64,000 nucleotides of DNA. Origin: CAXMQZ01 sp963707075. Lineage in GTDB: Bacteria; Acidobacteriota; Thermoanaerobaculia; Multivoradales; JAHEKO01. Of this stretch, positions 1 through 8,892 are shown piece after piece; within the stretch, counting starts at the first letter, position 1, and every line of letters begins with the position of its first letter. Both the position numbers and the translations under genes were made by a program. The notes beneath the pieces were generated by a model, which was not told where the DNA came from, made no database searches, and worked only from the letters and a program-made list of their open reading frames with translations. The DNA lies in assembly GCA_963707075.1 (NCBI GenBank), contig CAVPOX010000001.1, positions 1-64,000 on the forward strand, written 5' to 3'.

Positions 1-173
1 CGAATTGAGCTCTCCTGACTTCGGATAGCTACACTCACACAAATCAATTGTGCCACTTTGACGCAAGCGCCCTGCACGGATTCCCACCATGATGGGTGGT
101 TAAGACACTGGGGGCAGGTCATTCGGTGCCTGGTGTTGTTGCGGATTTATCATAAGCCGGCTAGGATATGGGC

Positions 174-440
174 ATGGAGCAGAGCGTACGAAACTACCTT
201 GCCAAGATCGGGCGTCGAGGCGGCCGAAAGAGTCGTCGAAGGCTGGACGCCGAGACTGCGAGGTCCATGGTCCGAATCCGTGAGGCGCGGCGAGCCTACC
301 GGCGGTTCCATGCTGAGTGCTTCTGGCCGTACAACCCCGAATACCAGGTCGGATCTGGGGATGTCGCCTGGGTCGCTGAACAACTCCGCCGGCACGGCGG
401 CCGGGAAGCGTGGAAGGTTGCGGAGGCACTGTGCCGCTAA
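174..440 (+). CDS. Small basic partner protein of AbiEii-like gene
   Basis: A protein of about 88 residues with a very basic N-terminus (a KIGRRGGRKSRRR stretch near residues 10-25) followed by a predicted helical part ending in a WVAEQLRRHGGREAW segment. I chose ATG 174 because AGGA lies about 7 bases upstream; ATG 168 is an in-frame alternative. Its end overlaps the next gene, an AbiEii-type nucleotidyltransferase, by 10 bases, so the two are co-translated. From memory, small proteins of this type commonly sit just upstream of such nucleotidyltransferases. Inference: it is the antitoxin or an accessory of a type IV-like toxin-antitoxin pair. It does not look like the winged-helix AbiEi antitoxin. 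Confidence 0.7.
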   Translation: MEQSVRNYLAKIGRRGGRKSRRRLDAETARSMVRIREARRAYRRFHAECFWPYNPEYQVGSGDVAWVAEQLRRHGGREAWKVAEALCR

Positions 441-1225
441 CCGAGTACCAGGCCGGCCTTGCCCTCCTTCTCTCCGAGAACCGGAGCTTCGACTCCTATC
501 TTGCAGGTGGAGCCGCGATACTCATCGAGCCCAAAACGAAGAGGTTCAGCCGCGATCTCGACTACTTCCACGACTCCGAGGCTCGTGTCGCTGAAGCTTT
601 TGCGGCTGACCAGCAGAAGCTCGAAACCGGCGGCTACTCGATTGACGTTGACCTCAATCAGCCCGGCTACATTCGCGCGATTGTGCGCAAGGACGGACAC
701 GCAACCAAGGTCGAATGGGCACGCGACTCTGACTGGCGGTTCATGCCCACCCTGCACGACGATCGCGTAGGGTTCATGCTCCACCCCGTCGATCTGGCCG
801 TCAACAAGATCCTGGCCCTCGCTGGACGCGACGAGCCCCGCGATGTCCTCGATACTGTCTACCTGCATCACCACGTGCTTGTGCTCGGCGCTCTGTGTTG
901 GGCGGCGTGTGGCAAGGATCCAGGCTATTCGCCGCTGTCTCTGCTGGAGCTTCTACGACGCCGGGGGCGGGTCCGGGCCGAAGATCTTGCCCGCCTCGAC
1001 CTGACCGAGCCGATCGAACTGGGTGAGTTGAAGCGCGAGTGGCTTGCAGCCCTGGACTCGGTGGAACCGTTCGTCGCATCGCGCCCACAGGACGAGATCG
1101 GTTGTCTCTACTACAGCCGCTCCCAAGGTGCCTTCGTCGATCCCCGGGTAGCGACAGACGCTCTGCCTCACTTCGGCCGACCCGGAGGTGTGCTGCCGCA
1201 GATCGAGGAGGGCTCAGGCTCGTAG
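431..1225 (+). CDS. AbiEii/AbiGii-type nucleotidyltransferase
   Basis: This belongs to the MNT/AbiEii nucleotidyltransferase superfamily. Near residues 24-46 it has LAGGAA followed by TKRFSRDLDYF, which gives the GG signature and the two metal-binding aspartates (about D42 and D44). AbiEii proteins are toxin components of type IV toxin-antitoxin or abortive-infection pairs and transfer nucleotides to RNA or other targets. GTG 431 is preferred because GGAGG ends about five bases upstream and the start overlaps the preceding gene; GTG 410 is an alternative. At about 264 residues it has ordinary length. Its substrate cannot be read from the sequence. Confidence 0.85.
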   Translation: MPLTEYQAGLALLLSENRSFDSYLAGGAAILIEPKTKRFSRDLDYFHDSEARVAEAFAADQQKLETGGYSIDVDLNQPGYIRAIVRKDGHATKVEWARDSDWRFMPTLHDDRVGFMLHPVDLAVNKILALAGRDEPRDVLDTVYLHHHVLVLGALCWAACGKDPGYSPLSLLELLRRRGRVRAEDLARLDLTEPIELGELKREWLAALDSVEPFVASRPQDEIGCLYYSRSQGAFVDPRVATDALPHFGRPGGVLPQIEEGSGS

Positions 1226-1435
1226 GAGTTCTACTTCTCCTGCGACTCCTGCGCTTCAGGACCAGCCTGACCTCACTCCAAGACTCAGAGAACGGCCGCC
1301 CACCAGCCCCTGCTGGACTAGTATAGGAACTGGCACACACATCTGGGCCGCCACCCGCGTGATCACGTGCCGCATGTTGACCGGGCACGCCAGGTACACC
1401 AGGGCGCCGATCCCGGAGGAGGAGTGTTTGAGCTC

Positions 1436-2386
1436 ATGTGGAACCTACCCCGAGGTCTTGTCGTGACCGGGGCCTTTCTCGCTTCCGGCGCCTACGCGGG
1501 CCCCGGTGGCCCGCTCCTCCTCGTCGACTTCCCCCAATCCACCGAAGCCCTGTCCTGGTTCGTCGTCAACGACGACGTGATGGGGGGGCGATCCGAGGGA
1601 GGCCTTCGCCTCGAGGGCGACGTCGCAATCTTCACCGGTAGCACGAACACGAGAGGAGGTGGCTTCTCGTCGATTCGTTCGAGACCCCACTCCTTCGACC
1701 TGTCGGCGTACGACGGCGTCCGTTTGCGCGCGCGAGGAGACGGACGAACGTATACCTTCCGGCTCACCACCTCGGACACCCGGGATCGTCGGAGGCGGCC
1801 GGCCTATTGGGCCGAATTCGAGACCGGCGACGGCACGTGGAAGGAGATCGATGTCCCCTTCACGCGGTTCCGCCCTCGGTGGCGCGGGGCCACGCTCCCG
1901 GGGCCGGCCCTCGCGCCGGCGGCCATCGACAGCCTGGGAGTGATGATCAACGATGGGAGGGACGGGCCGTTCCGCCTGGAGGTGGACTGGATCTCGGCCT
2001 ATCGCGAGGTCGAGCCGTTCTCCCTGGGCGCCCTGCGGTGGGAGAAGCGACCCCTCCTGCTCTTCGGGTCGGGCGAGCGTGACCCGATCCTGCGCAAGCA
2101 GCTCGACGCCGTGGAGTCGGCCCGCGAAGGCTTCGACGAGCGGGACATGGTGCTGATCGTCGTTCTCGGCGAGGGAACCTCGCGGATCGAGGGACGCCCC
2201 CTGAGTCTCGAGGACGCCCAGCTCCTCCGCGCGTCATTCGAGATCGGGAAGGACGAGTTTGCCTTGCGCCTCGTGGGCAAGGACGGGGGCGTGAAACGCG
2301 CGAGCAGTACCGTCGTTGCCATGAGAGACATCTACGACCAGATCGATGCCATGCCCATGCGGCAGCAGGAGCTGCGTCGGCAGTAG
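1436..2386 (+). CDS. Secreted CIA30-DUF4174 fusion protein
   Basis: ATG 1436 follows a GGAGGAGGAG Shine-Dalgarno site and gives a clean signal peptide ending near AYA (about residue 21). An in-frame start at 1367 would bury this signal. The N-terminal half carries the CIA30/NDUFAF1-type beta-sandwich: VNDDVMGG, a TGSTNTRGGGF stretch, then a DVPFTRFRP segment and a DWISAY end. The C-terminal third, from RPLLLFGSGERDP to the end, matches DUF4174 in pattern, a small thioredoxin-like domain. CIA30 domains bind partner proteins or carbohydrates in bacteria; the role of this fusion is unknown. It stands alone, with no evident operon partner. Confidence 0.75.
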   Translation: MWNLPRGLVVTGAFLASGAYAGPGGPLLLVDFPQSTEALSWFVVNDDVMGGRSEGGLRLEGDVAIFTGSTNTRGGGFSSIRSRPHSFDLSAYDGVRLRARGDGRTYTFRLTTSDTRDRRRRPAYWAEFETGDGTWKEIDVPFTRFRPRWRGATLPGPALAPAAIDSLGVMINDGRDGPFRLEVDWISAYREVEPFSLGALRWEKRPLLLFGSGERDPILRKQLDAVESAREGFDERDMVLIVVLGEGTSRIEGRPLSLEDAQLLRASFEIGKDEFALRLVGKDGGVKRASSTVVAMRDIYDQIDAMPMRQQELRRQ

Positions 2387-2564
2387 GTCGAGGAGTCAAC
2401 CGACCGAGGCGATCGACCTGGCCGGACTGTCAGGTGACGAAGGCAAACCGGCCTCGAACTCGAGCGTTTCGCGGAATAGTTTGACGGTCGCTCGGGCACT
2501 TTCGCTGGCGATCCATTCCAGCGTGGAAGACGTGCTCAATGAGGTGTAGAGTCGTTCAGATTTC

Positions 2565-3046
2565 ATGCGATTGCTGGGACAGGGGCTTATCGTTGCGACC
2601 GTCTTCGCCTCCATCCTCTTTGGTGGCGTAGCCTGCACTCAAGAGGAGCGTGGCAACCGGACGGTAGCGGTGCCGATGCGCGACGGCGTCCGCCTGTCTA
2701 CTGAACTCTACTTTTCGACTGAACCGGGCGAGCCGTGGCCGGTGATTCTGATTCGAACGCCCTATCAGAAGGAGCGCTACGCCGAGTATTCGAGCACGTT
2801 CACCGCGCACGGCTAGGTGGTGGCGGTGCAGGACGTCCGTGGGGGCACACCGGCCGCACTATCGAGGCTGGCAGCAGGTTGCGGCTGATCGTGTCGTCAG
2901 CTCTCCATCCGCTCTACTCACGGAATCTCAACACCGGTGGCCGCAACGAGCTCGAGACGGAATACGAGATCGCCCGACAACGCGTCTACCACAGTGTCGA
3001 GTACCCCTCGCATCTCTCTGTATCGGTCGTCAGAGTGCCGCGCTGA
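2565..3046 (+). pseudogene. CocE/NonD-family hydrolase, internally deleted
   Basis: The first 83 codons encode a lipoprotein signal (FGGVAC) and the normal start of an X-Pro dipeptidyl-peptidase S15/CocE-type acyl hydrolase (PMRDGVRLSTELY, then VILIRTPYQK). A TAG at 2814 replaces the usual aromatic codon just before VVAVQDVRG, whose first residues remain readable after the stop. Soon after, the sequence jumps to another frame that reads as the extreme C-terminus of the same family (GSRLRL, RNLNTGG, then VYHSVEYPSHL) and ends at 3046. The catalytic Ser, Asp and His regions, some 400 residues, are missing. This is a dead gene. Confidence 0.8.
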
Positions 3047-3320
3047 AGCAAGGCGTGCGTTCTTTTCTGTTCGGTTTCGGATCGGGAGGCGGTGCCGAGA
3101 CGAACGAGGTTGGAGAGCAGGTTTTTCCGAGCTCAGCGGGTGGCTGAAGGTTGTGGTAGACACTCTTTGAGCTGATCGAGTTCTCGATGAGGATCTGGGT
3201 GCTTGCGAGGGGGCCCGCCAAGCGCAGGGCGCCAGGTCGATCATGGTTCCGAGCAAGTGACCTGCAGCCAGAGTTGTTACCCACTATCATTTTCGTGAAC
3301 CGCACGGAAGGGAAAGAGGC

Positions 3321-4304
3321 ATGAAGAAACGCACACTGGGCAGGAGCAACCTGGAGGTCTCGGCAATCGGCCTGGGCTGCATGGAGCTGAGCTCTGGGTA
3401 TGGGCCGGCCACGGACACGCAGGACGCCGTCCGGCTGATCCGCACCGCAGTCGAGCGCGGGGTCACCCTCTTCGACACCGCCGAAGCCTACGGCCCGTAC
3501 CTCAACGAGGAACTACTCGGTGAAGCGCTCGCCCCCTGCCGCGACCAGGTGGTAATTGCCACGAAGTTCGGCTTCAAGGAGGGCGACGCGAGACAGGGCA
3601 CGGACAGCCGACCGGAGCGGATTCGCGAGGTGGCCGACGCCTCGCTGAAGCGACTGCAGACGGATCACATCGATCTCTTCTACCAACATCGCGTCGACCC
3701 GGACGTGCCGATCGAGGATGTGGCTGGAACGGTCGGGGATCTGATCCGGGAAGGAAAGGTCCACCACTTCGGCATGTCAGAGGCTGGAGTGCAGACGATC
3801 CGGCGCGCCCATGAGGTCCAGCCGCTCACCGCGCTGCAGAGCGAGTACTCGCTCTGGTGGAGAGAGCCCGAAGAGGAGGTGCTGCCCGTGTTGGAGGAGC
3901 TGGGTATCGGCTTTGTGTTGTTCAGTCCGCTCGGCAGGGGCTTCCTGACAGGCAAGATCGACGAGAGCACTCCGTTCGACAGCACAGACTTCCGCAACCT
4001 CCTGCCACGCTTCTCGAGCGAGGCGCGCAAGGCGAACCAGGGGCTCGTCGACCTGCTAGGCCGCATCGCGGCGGCGAAGAACATGACGCCGGCCCAGATC
4101 GCGCTCGCCTGGCTGCTGGCCCAGAAGCCGTGGATCGTGCCGATTCCTGGTACCACCAATTTACAACACCTGGAGGAAAACCTCGCTTCGGCCGACGTCG
4201 AGCTAACGCCGGACGACCTGCACGAGATCGAGGAGTCCCTGGCTCGGATCGAGGTGCAGGGTGCCAGGTATCCCGAGCATCTGCAGCGAATGATCGGCCG
4301 TTGA
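3321..4304 (+). CDS. Aldo/keto reductase
   Basis: A complete 327-residue NADPH-dependent aldo/keto reductase of the YajO/AKR13-like group, reducing aldehydes or ketones in the cytoplasm. The catalytic tetrad is intact: D52, Y57 (FDTAEAYG), K82 (ATKFGF) and H123 (FYQHRVD). The C-terminal cofactor segment (WIVPIPGTTNLQHLEENL) is present. ATG 3321 is preceded by GGAAAGAGG. It is monocistronic, with a pseudogene upstream and about 700 empty bases downstream. The natural substrate cannot be predicted. Confidence 0.93.
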   Translation: MKKRTLGRSNLEVSAIGLGCMELSSGYGPATDTQDAVRLIRTAVERGVTLFDTAEAYGPYLNEELLGEALAPCRDQVVIATKFGFKEGDARQGTDSRPERIREVADASLKRLQTDHIDLFYQHRVDPDVPIEDVAGTVGDLIREGKVHHFGMSEAGVQTIRRAHEVQPLTALQSEYSLWWREPEEEVLPVLEELGIGFVLFSPLGRGFLTGKIDESTPFDSTDFRNLLPRFSSEARKANQGLVDLLGRIAAAKNMTPAQIALAWLLAQKPWIVPIPGTTNLQHLEENLASADVELTPDDLHEIEESLARIEVQGARYPEHLQRMIGR

Positions 4305-5009
4305 GGGGGGGACAACCCACCAACCAAGAAGCAAACAGATGAGGACCACAATCAAAGGGAGTTCGACTGGTGGTCCCGAGATATCTCTCCTGACCGCGGG
4401 GTAGTCCGCCGGGGCTATTCTGTACCGGAATCCCAGCTGCACACCGAGACTGAGTCGATAGTTAGAGTTGGCGCGAAATCCGATCGACTGCGAGTAGATC
4501 TCGTCGCTGATGCGCCCATACTCCACACCTATACCGTGACGTTTGCCCAGCAGCCTCCCCAGTTGGTGCAGATGAATCACAGCCGTTTCTTGCAGCCTGA
4601 TGTCATAGAACACGCCAGGTCGATAAAACAGCCACCACTTCGCCAATCGAAGTGAACGTGTTCGAGAGCGGGGGAGACATCCGGCGAGTCGGAGAGGTGG
4701 CAAAGTCATCTTCGCTGCCACCGGCAAACGCATCCGGCAGTTGCCCTTCATTCGACCGTTTCGATTCCTCCATGCTGCCGGACGCGCGTCGGTCGCGAGG
4801 AAAGAAAACATTCAAGACGTGCATTAAAATTACTCACCATCTTTCAGGCGTTTGGGGCCATACCGATTGATCTATTGACAGGCAGAGAGTTTTCTGATGG
4901 ACTAAGCGGTGTGGATATAACGTCCATAACGTTCATCAAGAGAGGGCAAAATGTCCTCGCAACTTGTCAGAGGTGCAGTGATGCACACAGATCGAAGGAG
5001 GAGACGAAG
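4305..5009. other. Long intergenic region, no supported gene
   Basis: About 700 bases between the aldo/keto reductase and the DUF4397-like gene. A minus-strand open frame crosses it, but it has no recognisable domain and runs on into the antisense of the reductase. The stretch around 4600-4990 is more AT-rich than its surroundings and probably holds the promoter of the downstream gene. I see no tRNA or clear small gene. Confidence 0.5.
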
Positions 5010-5747
5010 ATGAAGAAGACAACCTGGATGATTGGACTGGCTCTCGTCCTTGCCTTGGCAGCCACCGGCGCGCGGGCCGAGATGACGTATGTCGTGCATG
5101 GAATACCGGGCGGGGACCTCGGTCTGAGCGACGCCTTGCCGGTGGATGTGAGCGTCGGCGGCGTTTGCGCCCTGGAGGACTTCGAGTTCGGTGATGTTGT
5201 CGGCCCCGTCCCGGTCGTCGAGGCAGCAGCGGACATCCAGATCTTCCTGGCTGACGATGACGGAGCCCCGGGCTGCGATGGCACCCTGGTGCTGGATCTC
5301 CCGAACGTTCCGTTCGGCGGCGCGGCCTCGGCGATCATCGCGCACCTGACTGGTGACGGAAGTCCCGGCGCTGGCGATGTGTTGGCCGTGGGTATTACCG
5401 GCAGCAAGTTCGACCTCGACCTCAGCGGCACAACCCCCGGCAAGGGGCGTTTGATCGCTCACCACACCGCGCAGGCGCCCACCGTCGACGTCGACATCTG
5501 GCGCGGCAACCGGATCCGCGGGGTCATCGAGGTGGAAGACTTCATGCCCGGCGATCAGGAACAGGCGGACCTGCGACCCGGGAACTGGCGCCTGCGTCTT
5601 CGGGTGGCAGAGACCAGCACGGTCGCCTTTGGACCGACGAAGGTGCGGCTGAAGCCCTACAACGCGATGGTGGTCTTCGCGGTAGGCACGGCGCTGACGG
5701 ATTCCTTCGAATTCATCGGCTTTCGCACGCCGACTGCTTTCAAGTAG
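5010..5747 (+). CDS. Secreted DUF4397-like protein
   Basis: ATG 5010 follows AAGGAGGAGA and starts a textbook signal peptide (MKKTTWMIGLALVLALAATGARA, cleavage near residue 23). The mature part of about 220 residues begins with YVVHGIPGGDLG, then a cysteine pair (GGVC and GAPGCDG) and repeated beta-strand stretches (VPVVEAAADIQIFLAD, DVLAVGI), the pattern of DUF4397 beta-sandwich proteins. It is probably periplasmic or extracellular. An upstream in-frame start at 4875 would add a non-signal extension and is rejected. The gene is monocistronic and ends in a strong terminator. Confidence 0.8.
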   Translation: MKKTTWMIGLALVLALAATGARAEMTYVVHGIPGGDLGLSDALPVDVSVGGVCALEDFEFGDVVGPVPVVEAAADIQIFLADDDGAPGCDGTLVLDLPNVPFGGAASAIIAHLTGDGSPGAGDVLAVGITGSKFDLDLSGTTPGKGRLIAHHTAQAPTVDVDIWRGNRIRGVIEVEDFMPGDQEQADLRPGNWRLRLRVAETSTVAFGPTKVRLKPYNAMVVFAVGTALTDSFEFIGFRTPTAFK

Positions 5748-5770
5748 TTGTTGCGAGGGCAATTGCACCA

Positions 5771-5804
5771 GGCCGGAGCTTCCGAGCTCCGGCCTTTTCC
5801 TTTC
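5771..5804 (+). terminator. Rho-independent terminator
   Basis: A perfect 10-bp GC-rich inverted repeat (GGCCGGAGCT / AGCTCCGGCC) with a 4-base TCCG loop is followed by TTTTCCTTTCC. It lies 24 bases after the stop of the DUF4397-like gene. Confidence 0.9.
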
Positions 5805-6087
5805 CTGCGGTAGTCCGGTGCCGAGTTCGATTAGCCGTTCGCCTGAATGAGACAGTCGACCAACGCCTGGCAGGTTTGGGAACGACCGAGGTTGCTGCAG
5901 CCAATCGTCCAACCTTTTCCAGCTCCTGATCAGCTATTCGGAAGTGATTCGGCGGCAGCCTCACTCGTTGCTTCTCAGGTTTACAGCTCCCGAATCCTGC
6001 AACCCGTTCGTCATGCCCGGGGACATCGCGTCCGAACCTCTAGAACACGCTGACTCTGCCAAGCCAACGTCAACTCTTCCGGGTTGG

Positions 6088-6597
6088 TTAGCGCTTCTTC
6101 CAGGGCTGAACAACTCCCAGGATCATCGCGAGGAGCCCGAGGACCAGCTGAGGCAACGCGTAGGCAACGATCCCGAGGGTGAAGACGTAGGGCGTCTCCC
6201 ACTGTTTCCGGAAGTCCGCAATCTTACCTTCGATCTCCTCGGTGCTCGATCCAGCTTCCTCGAGCTGAACACTCCAGACCTCCGCGACGGTGTCTACCCA
6301 GGCCGGGTCTACGAAGTTGATGTAGACGAACATGTAAGTCTGGTAGACAACGCGCCCCACCAGGATCATCACCACAAGGAGCAAGAGCAGCTGCAAGAAG
6401 CGTGGTCTCTCTCCCTGATGCCTGCCGAGCGACTTTCCTGCCAGCACCGCGAAAACCATTACCAGCAGCCAGGTCAGAATCCAGGTGAGGTGCGACAGAC
6501 CCAGGCCAAGCCAGGTCAGGATCTGGATGCACAGAACGACCGCCGCGCCGAGGCCAAGACCCCACAAGAGATGATGCTGCCATCGATTCCAAGTCAT
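6088..6597 (-). CDS. DUF4199-like membrane protein
   Basis: A 169-residue integral membrane protein with about four hydrophobic helices (roughly residues 9-30, 36-55, 68-88 and 140-160). Between the third and fourth lies an extracytoplasmic loop (VYINFVDPAWVDTVAEVW, then EEAGSSTEEIEGK) that resembles DUF4199 proteins. No catalytic residues are evident and the function is unknown. It stands alone between intergenic stretches of about 280 and 250 bases in which I see no gene. Confidence 0.8.
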   Translation of the reverse strand: MTWNRWQHHLLWGLGLGAAVVLCIQILTWLGLGLSHLTWILTWLLVMVFAVLAGKSLGRHQGERPRFLQLLLLLVVMILVGRVVYQTYMFVYINFVDPAWVDTVAEVWSVQLEEAGSSTEEIEGKIADFRKQWETPYVFTLGIVAYALPQLVLGLLAMILGVVQPWKKR

Positions 6598-6846
6598 CGT
6601 CAGGCCCGACCTCCAGTCTTCGAGTCGCTTTCAGGAATCCTACGACAACGCCTGCTCGACTGGTTCGACTGCCTCGGGACGGGGATGGAGACTTCCCACG
6701 ACGGCGAGCAGTGGAGTCCGATGATGGAGGGTGCCTTCAACCAGGAATAGGGAAACTGTACTCGCTCCGCCCTCGGCGTGTCACTGAGGCTGCCCGGACG
6801 CCAAGGAAACGAGTTTCACCTCGAACCAGCGATCGCATAATCGACG

Positions 6847-7662
6847 CTAGTTGGCGCGTTCGTGTTCTTCTGGCGGTAGATATCGCAGCTCGCTCAGATT
6901 CGTCCCGAGCTCGAGGTCGGTGCGCAGATCGACCAGCGTGTGGCAAAAGCGTGCGGTCGTCTCGTGCTCCCGCAGAAGCTCACCGAGCTTGCCCTCGAGA
7001 GCATCCTTCGCCTCCCACACCCTCTCCAAGGTCCCGAATCGAGCCAGGAGCTCGCCGGCAGTCTTCTTGCCGATTCCGGGGACTCCACCGATGCCATTGC
7101 TGCGATCACCGGCAAGCGCCAGAAAGTCGACCAGTTGCTCGGGGCGGACGCCGAACTTCTCGACCACGTCCTGCACACTGAAGTCGGCTCCCTTGAAGTG
7201 ATCCCGCACCCGGACACCCTGAGGTAGCAATTTGAGGAAGATCTTGTCGGTCGACAGAATCGTGACCGAGGTTCCAGCCGCGAGAGCCTTGCAGGCGATC
7301 GTGGCGATGACATCGTCCGCTTCGAGTCCGGGCCGGACCAGTGATGCGACGCTGATCTCCCGGAAGGCGTCGCGGTACCCCTCGAGGGCGGATGCCAACG
7401 CTTCGGGCATCGGAGCATGTCCCGCCTTGTACTCTGGGAGAAGCTCATGGCGCCAGCTGGGGCCATCGCCATCGAACACGCAGACAGCATGCGTGGGTGC
7501 ACACTCACGCAGCCCACGGCGAAGGGACTGTACGCTCGAGATCTTCGCTCCCTGCGCGCGGTCGAGCCCGTCCTCACCCGGCTGAGCCGCGTAGACTCGT
7601 CGGATCAGGTTCAGGGCATCGATCAGAAGCAGACTGGGACGCCGATCGCTCTCTTGGGTCAT
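6847..7662 (-). CDS. xni: Xni-like 5'-3' exonuclease / flap endonuclease
   Basis: A 271-residue stand-alone relative of the DNA polymerase I 5'-nuclease domain. It opens with LLLIDALNLIRR, the Xni (ExoIX) signature, and keeps the acidic metal-binding positions (VFDGDG, LEADDVIA, LSTDKIF, ALAGDRSNG). The helix-three-turn-helix DNA-binding motif is GGVPGIGKKTA. It processes branched or flap DNA during repair and replication. ATG 7662 gives a full-length protein. It lies next to transposase debris but looks intact. Confidence 0.9.
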   Translation of the reverse strand: MTQESDRRPSLLLIDALNLIRRVYAAQPGEDGLDRAQGAKISSVQSLRRGLRECAPTHAVCVFDGDGPSWRHELLPEYKAGHAPMPEALASALEGYRDAFREISVASLVRPGLEADDVIATIACKALAAGTSVTILSTDKIFLKLLPQGVRVRDHFKGADFSVQDVVEKFGVRPEQLVDFLALAGDRSNGIGGVPGIGKKTAGELLARFGTLERVWEAKDALEGKLGELLREHETTARFCHTLVDLRTDLELGTNLSELRYLPPEEHERAN

Positions 7663-7679
7663 AGCCGTGGCTCAGTGAC

Positions 7680-8046
7680 CAGCCTTTCACGACCGGTCAC
7701 GAGGGATTGGACACTCCATTCTAGATCGCCCAGTGCCTCGACCGAGGCGGTGGCAGAGTCGACGATGAAGGCGAAGATCTCTATCTCGGCGCCGCAGAAC
7801 GGGCACAGGAGCGGATCGACCTCGTCGACCCTGTGGATCAACTTCGCCCAGCTGAGCCAAGGTCGCCGGGTGGATTTGTCGGTGGCGCCAGGACAGGAGG
7901 TTGTCGATGATCGCCTCGGTGATCAGCTCCTTCTCGAGGAGAATTCGTAAGACCTCGGCGCGAAACAGCCGCTCGACATGCCGGGAGTCGAACCAGGCGA
8001 GTGGCCGAGCGTCAAAGTAGAGCTCCAGGGCCCGCCAGGCCGAAGT
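7680..8046 (-). mobile_element. IS91-family (Y2) transposase remnant
   Basis: Two out-of-frame pieces of one transposase. Reading from 8046, RALELYFDARPLAWFDSRHVERLF and ITEAIIDNLLSWRH match the region before the SWRHSGF motif of IS91/IS801-type transposases. Shifted one frame, WAKLIHRVDEVDPLLCPFCGAE and IEIFAFI match the C-terminal zinc-binding part. The segment between them is missing, so the element is dead. It joins directly to a truncated kinase gene near 8040, as if an insertion, or the replication that follows one, had cut the kinase. No terminal sequences were recognised. Confidence 0.75.
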
Positions 8047-8284
8047 CCAGTACATTGATTCTGCCGTCGCACGTCAGCATGACGTTGGCGGGCTTCAGGT
8101 CCCGATGCACGATGCTCTTTTCATGCGCGGCGACCAGGGCTTCGGCAATCGCCAGACCGACTTCCAGGACCTTGATCGCCACCGGTCGCTTGAGCTCCAG
8201 ATTCTCGGCCCGGTACACCTCCCCCATCCTGCCTTCGCCCAGCTTGGCGGTGATCCGGAAATGGGAAAGTGTGGCGCCGATCAC
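8012..8284 (-). pseudogene. Truncated Ser/Thr protein kinase
   Basis: From GTG 8284 the frame reads the start of a Pkn-type kinase: ATLSHFRITAKLGEGRMGEVYRAE with the glycine loop, then VAIKVL with the ATP-binding lysine. It then jumps, missing about 70 residues, to AIAEALVAAHEK and the catalytic loop HRDLKPANV, followed by LDFGLA. There the transposase remnant takes over and a stop follows. It lacks much of the N-lobe, the activation segment and the C-lobe. It is clearly a sister of the intact kinase at 9034-11709. Confidence 0.85.
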
Positions 8285-8388
8285 TGCGGCGAGTTTACTG
8301 CAGTTGCATCAACCAGGCTGGCAAGAAGAAAAGGGACACCCGACGTACGCCGAGTGCCCCAAGTTTGAACGTTGAAGTACGACAATCT

Positions 8389-8892
8389 TCAGTCGATAGA
8401 GTTCTGGTTCGTACCCGAGCCCCCGGCCACAGGTGACCAGTGCGCAGCTCGCACCTTCCACCTGCCGCCCTCCTTTACATAGACCTGAGTGACGCGGGTC
8501 AGGTAGTTGTTGACCGCCTCGCCGCCCTTTGCCTTGAATTTCCCTTCAGAGTAGTACATCGCGACCGCCGCCTGGCCCTCGACCAGCGTGATGACCTCGA
8601 TGTACTTGGGTGTCAGCGTCTGATACTCGTATTCCGAAATCGCACCGTCAGCCGGCACCCACTGCATCAGGCCGCCGCTCGACCAGAACTCGACCGAGCC
8701 GTCTTTCGCAACCGTGTCGGGCGCGTCCTTCAGGTTCTTGTTCGTGTAAGCCATGTCCTCCAGGATTGTCGCGCGGACCTCTTCGGCCGTGTCCGCCGCT
8801 GCCTGTCCCGGCGCGAGCGCCAGGACCGCTGCGACTATCAGGGCGATCCCGACTCCTTGACACACTCCACCTCTCGGTAGCTGCTTCAGCAT
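8389..8892 (-). CDS. Secreted NTF2-like (DUF4440/SnoaL-type) protein
   Basis: A 167-residue protein with a signal peptide (hydrophobic run at residues 15-32, cleavage after QAAA) and a single NTF2-fold domain. The SVEFWSSGGLMQWVPADG segment and the ending LTRVTQVYVKEGGRWKVRAAHWSPV are typical of SnoaL/DUF4440 folds. Such domains bind small ligands or act as accessory subunits; no catalytic residues can be assigned. It lies downstream of the receptor-like kinase on the same strand, with a gap of about 140 bases. Confidence 0.75.
   Translation of the reverse strand: MLKQLPRGGVCQGVGIALIVAAVLALAPGQAAADTAEEVRATILEDMAYTNKNLKDAPDTVAKDGSVEFWSSGGLMQWVPADGAISEYEYQTLTPKYIEVITLVEGQAAVAMYYSEGKFKAKGGEAVNNYLTRVTQVYVKEGGRWKVRAAHWSPVAGGSGTNQNSID

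Noticed and set aside
2814..2816. In-frame TAG as a possible recoded (pyrrolysine) codon
   Set aside because: The gene also lacks about 400 residues and is frameshifted, so the stop is simple decay.
4203..4811. A 202-residue minus-strand open frame with a protein-like stretch around 4400-4600
   Set aside because: No recognised domain, no ribosome-binding site, and its last third is antisense to the aldo/keto reductase. At most an untraceable remnant.
5944..6750. A 268-residue plus-strand open frame
   Set aside because: Antisense to the DUF4199-like membrane gene, which has clear helices and a sensible start.
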